This document shows positions 59,254-64,000 of a stretch of 64,000 nucleotides of DNA, in pieces. The notes below the pieces were generated by a model. That model saw only the letters and a list, made by a program, of their open reading frames with translations. It was not told the DNA's origin and ran no database searches. The stretch spans positions 496,001 through 560,000 of the forward strand of contig JACKBL010000001.1 in the NCBI GenBank assembly GCA_020634515.1, given 5' to 3'. Source of the DNA: Ardenticatenales bacterium. GTDB lineage: Bacteria; Chloroflexota; Anaerolineae; Promineifilales; Promineifilaceae. The position numbers and the translations under genes were made by a program. Every line of letters begins with the position of its first letter. Position 1 is the stretch's first letter.

Positions 59254-59839
59254 ACGCAATCGCCACGGGTTACAAAGACGACAAAACCGGCGCAACTTGC
59301 GCAAAACGTTTCTGATTGTTTGTGAAGGTAGCAAAACGGAGCCTAATTATTTCGAGGGATTTCGTGTACCAAGAGAAATATACGATGTGAAAGGGATGGG
59401 CGATAACACCATCCGTTTAGTTCGGGAGGCCATCAAGCTTAAAGAGCAGGGCAATTACGATCAAGTTTGGGTTGTAATGGACAAGGATGACTTTCCCGTT
59501 GACCACTTTAACGGCGCCATTGAAATGGCGCGCGCGAAGAACATTTGTGTCGCTTACTCGAACGAAGCTTTTGAGTTATGGTATCTATTGCACTTCGATT
59601 ATCATAACACGGCTGTTTCTCGCCGCACATACCGGGAACGGTTGAGTAAGCGCCTGGGATTTTCATATGAAAAGAATAATCCTCGAATGTATGAATTGCT
59701 TGAGGACAGACAGCCCGTCGCTATGCAAAATGCGCGAAGATTGCTTGACGTTTACAGTGGCAATTCCAGACCTGCCTATGATAATCCATCAACGACAGTA
59801 CACTTATTGGTTGAACAACTGAGGGAGGCGTCTGTCTGA
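59246..59839 (+). CDS. rloB: RloB/AbiLii-like protein (putative Toprim-type nuclease)
   Basis: 197 residues from ATG 59246, with GGGGGAGGAG directly upstream. A basic N-terminus (MSRRNRHGLQRRQNRRNLRK) precedes KTFLIVCEGSKTEPNYFEGF, in which VCEGxKTE resembles the Toprim Glu motif, and VWVVMDKDDFPVDHFN supplies a D-x-D-type acidic pair. Later conserved blocks are NEAFELWYLLHF and VSRRTYRERLSKRLGF. RloB is consistently paired with RloA; in AbiL-type systems both genes are needed for abortive infection. Split OLD-like architecture (ATPase plus Toprim) is an inference from the motifs. Confidence 0.85.
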   Translation: MSRRNRHGLQRRQNRRNLRKTFLIVCEGSKTEPNYFEGFRVPREIYDVKGMGDNTIRLVREAIKLKEQGNYDQVWVVMDKDDFPVDHFNGAIEMARAKNICVAYSNEAFELWYLLHFDYHNTAVSRRTYRERLSKRLGFSYEKNNPRMYELLEDRQPVAMQNARRLLDVYSGNSRPAYDNPSTTVHLLVEQLREASV

Positions 59840-59914
59840 TAATCACCGCATGAACAATGTGTTCAAACAATTCCGCTACAGATGCAATTGTGGGGACAGG
59901 GGGCTGTTTCAAAA

Positions 59915-62900
59915 TCAACGTCCGGGAAAGATGCCGAAGTAGGTGAGGTGGGTGGAGGAGTGTAGGGTGACGTTGACGACGGTGCCGTGGGCCAGGGCGG
60001 AGTTGAAGTGGACGTGGGCGTCGTCCGCGTCTCCCGCGCCGACGGTGACGATGAGGGCTACCTGGCTGCTTTCGCCGGGGGTGAGGGGGATGGTGGGCGG
60101 ATCGGCGGTTGTTTCCCAGGTGTGCCCTTGAATGGCGACGGATAGAGTGTCCGTTACGGGGCCGACGTTGGTGAGGGTGAGGGTGTAGGTGAGTGCATGG
60201 TGGTAGACGCCGACTTGTGCGGTTTCGCCGGACCAGAGGAATGCCGGCATTTGCAACACATTCGTCGTCCCCGTAGCCGTAAGAACCAGGTTGGGGTCGT
60301 GCAGGGAGGTGATCTGGAGGGTGAAGAGGTCGCTGGCGAGGGGGCGAAATGCCGGCATCGGGGGAACCGTCACCCGCACCGCCACCTCTCCCTGCTCCCC
60401 ATACCCCAGCGACAGCGGCAGCGGCGTCACCACCTCCGTCGGCCACCCCCCCCCCACCGTCGCCACCTCATACAAGTCGTCCGGTCCCAGGTTTTTTAGC
60501 CAAAACGTGTGCGTGATCACCGTATTCGCCACCGTATCCACCACGCTATCCCCCGTCAGCGCCGCTGCATATGGCGCAGGCTGGCACGCCTGCACCCGCA
60601 CATCGTCCACGTACCATCCCTCCCGCCCAAAGGCCACATCCGTCCCCAGGCGATAGCGGAACCGCACCGTTTGGCCCGCGTACCCATCCAAAGACACAAT
60701 CGACTCCATCCAATCTTGCGGATCGCCGCACCAGGCCAACCTGTTCGCCAACGGATTACTCCAGGCATCGCTGACCGGACCATCATAGGGATCCGTGCGC
60801 AGTTCTGCTTCCAATTGCGCCCAGTCACCGCCATCCGCCGCGATCTCCAAAATCGCCCCATCGCGGCAGCCCCCTGCCATGTCGTCAATCGCCTGGTAGT
60901 TCCAAAAGCGCAGGGCCAGCGGCGCGGCGTCCGTGGGCAGCATGATTGGCGGCGAGACGAGCGACTGGTTGCTGAGCATATTTACGTCTTCCGCATGGAA
61001 GCTGATGCTGCCTTCATGGGCGCGGTCGCCGCTCAGGCTCCAGGTATCGCCGAGGCCGCTGTGCGTCCAGCCCGCGTCGTCTGTCTCAAAACCCGTCTCG
61101 TAGACGTTGACCGGGATGCTGCCTGCGTTGCATAGGCCGGGCAGCGGCGCGGTGAGGAAGGAAAAGGGGGGCGACGTGGCGCTGAGTCCGCAGGCATTGT
61201 GGGCGCGCACGCGCCAGTAGTAGGTCGTATTCGCCTCCAGGGGGCGGTGCAGGGTGAAACCGGGCGTGATGATGTTCGTGGCCGTGAGCACGGGCGTAGC
61301 AAAAGTGGGGTCGGCGGCGATCTCCAGGTCATACAGCGCCGCCCCGTCCGCCACCGTCCATCGTAGGGTGGGCTGGCGGGGCACGTTCCCCTGCCCGTCC
61401 GCGGGCAGCAGCGGCAGTGGCGGATCGGGCGCGTCATGCGCCAATCCCAAGCGTACGGAGCGGCTGCGGTTGGTGTTGGAAATGGCGGCGGTGAGGGTCA
61501 GCGTATACAGTCCTTCGACCGCCTGGTCTGTACTCGTGACGTGCAGGGTGGTGGTGCTGCCCGGCGGCAGTGGATTCTGGTCCAAAGAGGCCGTTGCTCC
61601 CACGGGCGCGCCGCTCACCTCCAGCCACACGGGGTCGGCGTAGTTGGGAACCTGCCCCAGGGCGACGGCGTAGGCGGCGACGGCGGGGGCGCACACGTCC
61701 AGGCGGGCGGGCGTGACGGTGAGCAGCGGCGCGCAGTTGGTGCAAACGAGGGCGAAATCCTGATCCGTGAGGTCGCCATTGTAAGGTACGCCGTCGCCGG
61801 CGATATTGGCGCCGCGCACGGTGATCACGGCGGTGGTCCCTGGCTGGGGCAGGAAAACGTTCTCCAGATTGTTGAGGGTGTCGGCGGGACCATCGCTGAT
61901 TGACCAGCCGGCGGCGAAGTTGTTGCCGCGATAGGTGATGCCGCCGCTGAGGACGATCAGGTCCAGGTTGTTGACGAGGGCGGGGTTTGCGCCAGGGGCG
62001 GCAGCGGCGTCCGACCAGGCGAGGGTGATTTTTAGCGGCTGGGTGGGATCAACGACGCGCACGTCGAGCTGCCACACCGCGCCGCTGTCGTCGAGGATGG
62101 TTTCCTGGTCGAAGGTCAGGATGGGTACGGTGGGGGAGAGAAGAGGGGCCAGGTTGATGCGTCCCCAGCCTTCGCCGGCGTTGGGGATGTCCGGCGTGCC
62201 CAGGTCTTCGGCGCTGTTGACGAGCAGGGCTTTGCTCATGGCCGGGCTGGGCGTGGCTCCGTCGTGTTGCGCGCGCCACCATTGGGCGAGGAGGGCGATG
62301 GCCCCCGAGGCGTGGGGGGCGGCGAAGCTGGTGCCGCTGCAAAGGGCGTAAAGGCCGTTGGTTCCGGGGATGGGGGTGTCGCAGAAGCTGCCGCTGTCGT
62401 CGCGGGTGGAGGCGATGATGTCGCCGGGTGCGACGACGGTGGGGAGTATGCGCCCGTCGGTGGCGGGACCACGGCTGCTGAAGTTGGAGATGTCGTCAAT
62501 GTTGCCGGCACGAAAGCTGACGCTGCTGCCGATGACGATGAGGTTCTTGGCTTCCTTGGGCGCGGTGACGCCGTTGTTGCCGTAATTGCCGGCGGAAAAC
62601 ACTTCAATAAACGGTTCGGCGGCATCGAGGGTGTCAAAATTGCCATCCCGTACCATTAGATCGTGGATGCGTTCACTGGTCTGGTAGCCGTGGTGCAGTC
62701 CTTCGCCGGTGGTCCAGGAGTTGTTGCCACCAATGGCTCCGCCGAGCAGGGCGCGTTTGCTGTTTTCTTGCCAGCCGCCGGCGGGGGGCCAACTGTCGCC
62801 AGAGAGGGGGTTCATGGCGAAGAGGCTGGCGGCGGGCGCTATGCCCAGGCCGTAGAGGTAGCCGTCGTTGTCGGTGAGGTGGGTGGTGGCGTCGGCGGCG

Positions 62901-63817
62901 AGAATGCCGGCAATCAGCGTCCCATGCCCTCCCCCCTCACAATCACTGCCGGGTTGCCCCGGCGGGTCACACGCCCCCGCAAAACTGTAGCCGCCGCCGA
63001 TGCGCCCGCTCAAGTCTGGATGGTCATAATCAACGCCTGTGTCAATCACCGCCCAGGTGACGCCGTCGCCATCGTACCCCACGTTTCCCAACCAGTCGCC
63101 ATAGCCCGGCCACGGCGCGCCATCGGCCACGTTGCCGGCCACGATCTGGTCGGATGCTTCGTCTTCCAGTTGGGGGCGCGGGCTGGCGTAGCCGAGCCAG
63201 AGGACGGCGGGCAGGCGGGCGGCGGTGGAGAGGGCGGATGCCGGCATAACGACGATGGCATCATAGAAAGCGCGGTCCGGCTGCGCCGGGAAAACCTGCA
63301 CCAGTTCCGCCCCCAACCTTTGCAGCGCGGTCAGCGTCTCCGGCAGGTGTCCATCGTCATACACCATCACGTCTACCTGGCGAATGCGCCCATCCGCGTC
63401 CGTCAGCGCCGATGGCCGAGCCAGGTCGGGACTGATTTTGTAGGCGGGATGGTAGCGACCTTGCCAGCGGACGAAATCAAAACGACCGGCCAGAGGCGCG
63501 GCGCGGCCGTCTTGCCAAAGCAGGTAGGTGTAATGTGGGTAGTATTGCAGCACGCGCCAGCCGCTTTCCTGCAATTGGGTGAGCCAGGTGTCGCGGATAG
63601 GGCCGACGAATTGCGTGAGGTAGAGTCCGTTTTCGTTGGTGGGGGCGTGGAGAAATGCCGGCAATGGCGGTTCCCCATCGCGCAGCGGGTCAAATTCGTA
63701 GCGGTTGACGCGGATGATCTGGCGCGTGTCATCAGCTACGCTTGCGGCCTTGTGCGCGGGGACCAGCGCCATGAGAAAGGCAAATAACAGCCAGATCGTG
63801 CGTTTGTGCCAGGACAT
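59915..63817 (-). CDS. Large secreted subtilisin-like (S8) serine protease, multidomain
   Basis: 1300 residues with a signal peptide (KRTIWLLFAFLMALVPAHKA). An N-terminal propeptide-like region (about 30-235) precedes the catalytic domain: VTWAVIDTGVDYDHPDLSG (Asp about 262), GGGHGTLIAGILAAD (His about 297) and LCSGTSFAAPHASGAIALLA (Ser about 495). C-terminal regions are beta-rich: a P/proprotein-like domain (about 590-680), fibronectin/CARDB-like repeats (about 690-905), and a MAM/immune-inhibitor-type domain (GFETDDAGWTHSGLGDTW, RDGAILEIAADGGDW, about 915-1070), then two further beta-sandwiches. Probably an extracellular degradative enzyme. It converges on RloB. Confidence 0.9.
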   Translation of the reverse strand: MSWHKRTIWLLFAFLMALVPAHKAASVADDTRQIIRVNRYEFDPLRDGEPPLPAFLHAPTNENGLYLTQFVGPIRDTWLTQLQESGWRVLQYYPHYTYLLWQDGRAAPLAGRFDFVRWQGRYHPAYKISPDLARPSALTDADGRIRQVDVMVYDDGHLPETLTALQRLGAELVQVFPAQPDRAFYDAIVVMPASALSTAARLPAVLWLGYASPRPQLEDEASDQIVAGNVADGAPWPGYGDWLGNVGYDGDGVTWAVIDTGVDYDHPDLSGRIGGGYSFAGACDPPGQPGSDCEGGGHGTLIAGILAADATTHLTDNDGYLYGLGIAPAASLFAMNPLSGDSWPPAGGWQENSKRALLGGAIGGNNSWTTGEGLHHGYQTSERIHDLMVRDGNFDTLDAAEPFIEVFSAGNYGNNGVTAPKEAKNLIVIGSSVSFRAGNIDDISNFSSRGPATDGRILPTVVAPGDIIASTRDDSGSFCDTPIPGTNGLYALCSGTSFAAPHASGAIALLAQWWRAQHDGATPSPAMSKALLVNSAEDLGTPDIPNAGEGWGRINLAPLLSPTVPILTFDQETILDDSGAVWQLDVRVVDPTQPLKITLAWSDAAAAPGANPALVNNLDLIVLSGGITYRGNNFAAGWSISDGPADTLNNLENVFLPQPGTTAVITVRGANIAGDGVPYNGDLTDQDFALVCTNCAPLLTVTPARLDVCAPAVAAYAVALGQVPNYADPVWLEVSGAPVGATASLDQNPLPPGSTTTLHVTSTDQAVEGLYTLTLTAAISNTNRSRSVRLGLAHDAPDPPLPLLPADGQGNVPRQPTLRWTVADGAALYDLEIAADPTFATPVLTATNIITPGFTLHRPLEANTTYYWRVRAHNACGLSATSPPFSFLTAPLPGLCNAGSIPVNVYETGFETDDAGWTHSGLGDTWSLSGDRAHEGSISFHAEDVNMLSNQSLVSPPIMLPTDAAPLALRFWNYQAIDDMAGGCRDGAILEIAADGGDWAQLEAELRTDPYDGPVSDAWSNPLANRLAWCGDPQDWMESIVSLDGYAGQTVRFRYRLGTDVAFGREGWYVDDVRVQACQPAPYAAALTGDSVVDTVANTVITHTFWLKNLGPDDLYEVATVGGGWPTEVVTPLPLSLGYGEQGEVAVRVTVPPMPAFRPLASDLFTLQITSLHDPNLVLTATGTTNVLQMPAFLWSGETAQVGVYHHALTYTLTLTNVGPVTDTLSVAIQGHTWETTADPPTIPLTPGESSQVALIVTVGAGDADDAHVHFNSALAHGTVVNVTLHSSTHLTYFGIFPGR

Positions 63818-64000
63818 AAACGGTGAGCGAATGGATTTTAGAGTGAGTCAATGATGCGCGACTAGTACTCCAGAACTATAACCTATTCTGGCAACTTTCG
63901 CATTATGTTCGTCTCGCCCCCCTACCTCCTATCTCATGAGGCCCCGCTCCCACATGAACCCTGGCAAAATATGAATGGCTGAACCAAACAAACTCCTTTG

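Larger units (their letters stand above)
630..63663. repeat. Highly iterated palindromic octamer TGCCGGCA (dispersed, first and last copy given)
   Basis: About 80 copies by manual scan across the window, both within genes and between them, against about 2 expected for a window of ~60% GC. First copy at 630-637, last at 63656-63663. Many have A or T next to the octamer (AATGCCGGCAA/T). They are absent from 21305-25460 and sparse in 57955-59839. Confidence 0.9.

Noticed and set aside
62663..63787. Plus-strand frame opposite the S8 protease
   Set aside because: Overlaps the catalytic domain of the protease on the other strand and shows no motif of its own.

Overview
The window is one contig piece of a high-GC bacterial genome. 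The gene content points to Chloroflexota, probably an Anaerolineae/Ardenticatenia-type lineage. That assignment is inference from gene content: a riboflavin ABC transporter under an FMN riboswitch, a NurA/HerA pair, many NarL-type two-component systems, large secreted multidomain proteins and many multiheme cytochromes. There is no rRNA and no CRISPR array. One tRNA (Ser, CGA) is present.

Layout. 1-11.3 kb holds two minus-strand electron-transfer operons separated by a NarX/NarL-like kinase-regulator pair. The first encodes a small membrane protein, a two-CW protein, an octaheme cytochrome, a Tat-exported four-cluster ferredoxin and an NrfD-type membrane subunit cut by the window edge. The second encodes an octaheme lipoprotein with a collagen-like stretch, a 14-heme membrane-anchored cytochrome, a b-type cytochrome and a decaheme lipoprotein. 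Together they carry 40 CxxCH motifs and look like a quinone-linked chain reaching the cell surface. 11.9-21.3 kb is mostly housekeeping: a DinB-like protein, YgfZ, TadA, tRNA-Ser, endonuclease III, an MFS exporter, FtsK, a YjjX-type NTPase and an alpha-like DNA methyltransferase. 21.3-25.5 kb is an AT-richer island with a PAS/GHKL protein, a receiver-like protein and a membrane protein ending in a putative helix-hairpin-helix; it has none of the octamer repeats typical of the rest. 25.8-29.6 kb has two secreted proteins (PHP-type, FG-GAP-type) and a small MITE. 29.8-34.8 kb has NurA, an unknown protein, HerA and a beta-class DNA methyltransferase. 35-45.3 kb has a DMT permease, a secreted glycoside-hydrolase-like protein and a cluster of signalling genes. 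45.3-53.3 kb has a TPR protein, an SDR protein, ComM/YifB, a DUF302 protein, a GNAT-like protein, a prepilin peptidase and small membrane proteins. 53.7-56.7 kb is an FMN-riboswitch-controlled ABC transporter operon. 57.9-59.8 kb is a RloA/RloB (AbiL-like) defence pair, and 59.9-63.8 kb a 1300-residue secreted subtilase.

The most unusual signal is not a gene. The palindromic octamer TGCCGGCA occurs roughly 80 times by manual scan, where about two are expected. At many copies in GC-rich sequence the local GC skew reverses: G-rich on the 5' side and C-rich on the 3' side of the plus strand, whichever strand the gene is on. The window also has three families of short interspersed hairpin repeats; one copy has expanded into a 16-bp tandem array.
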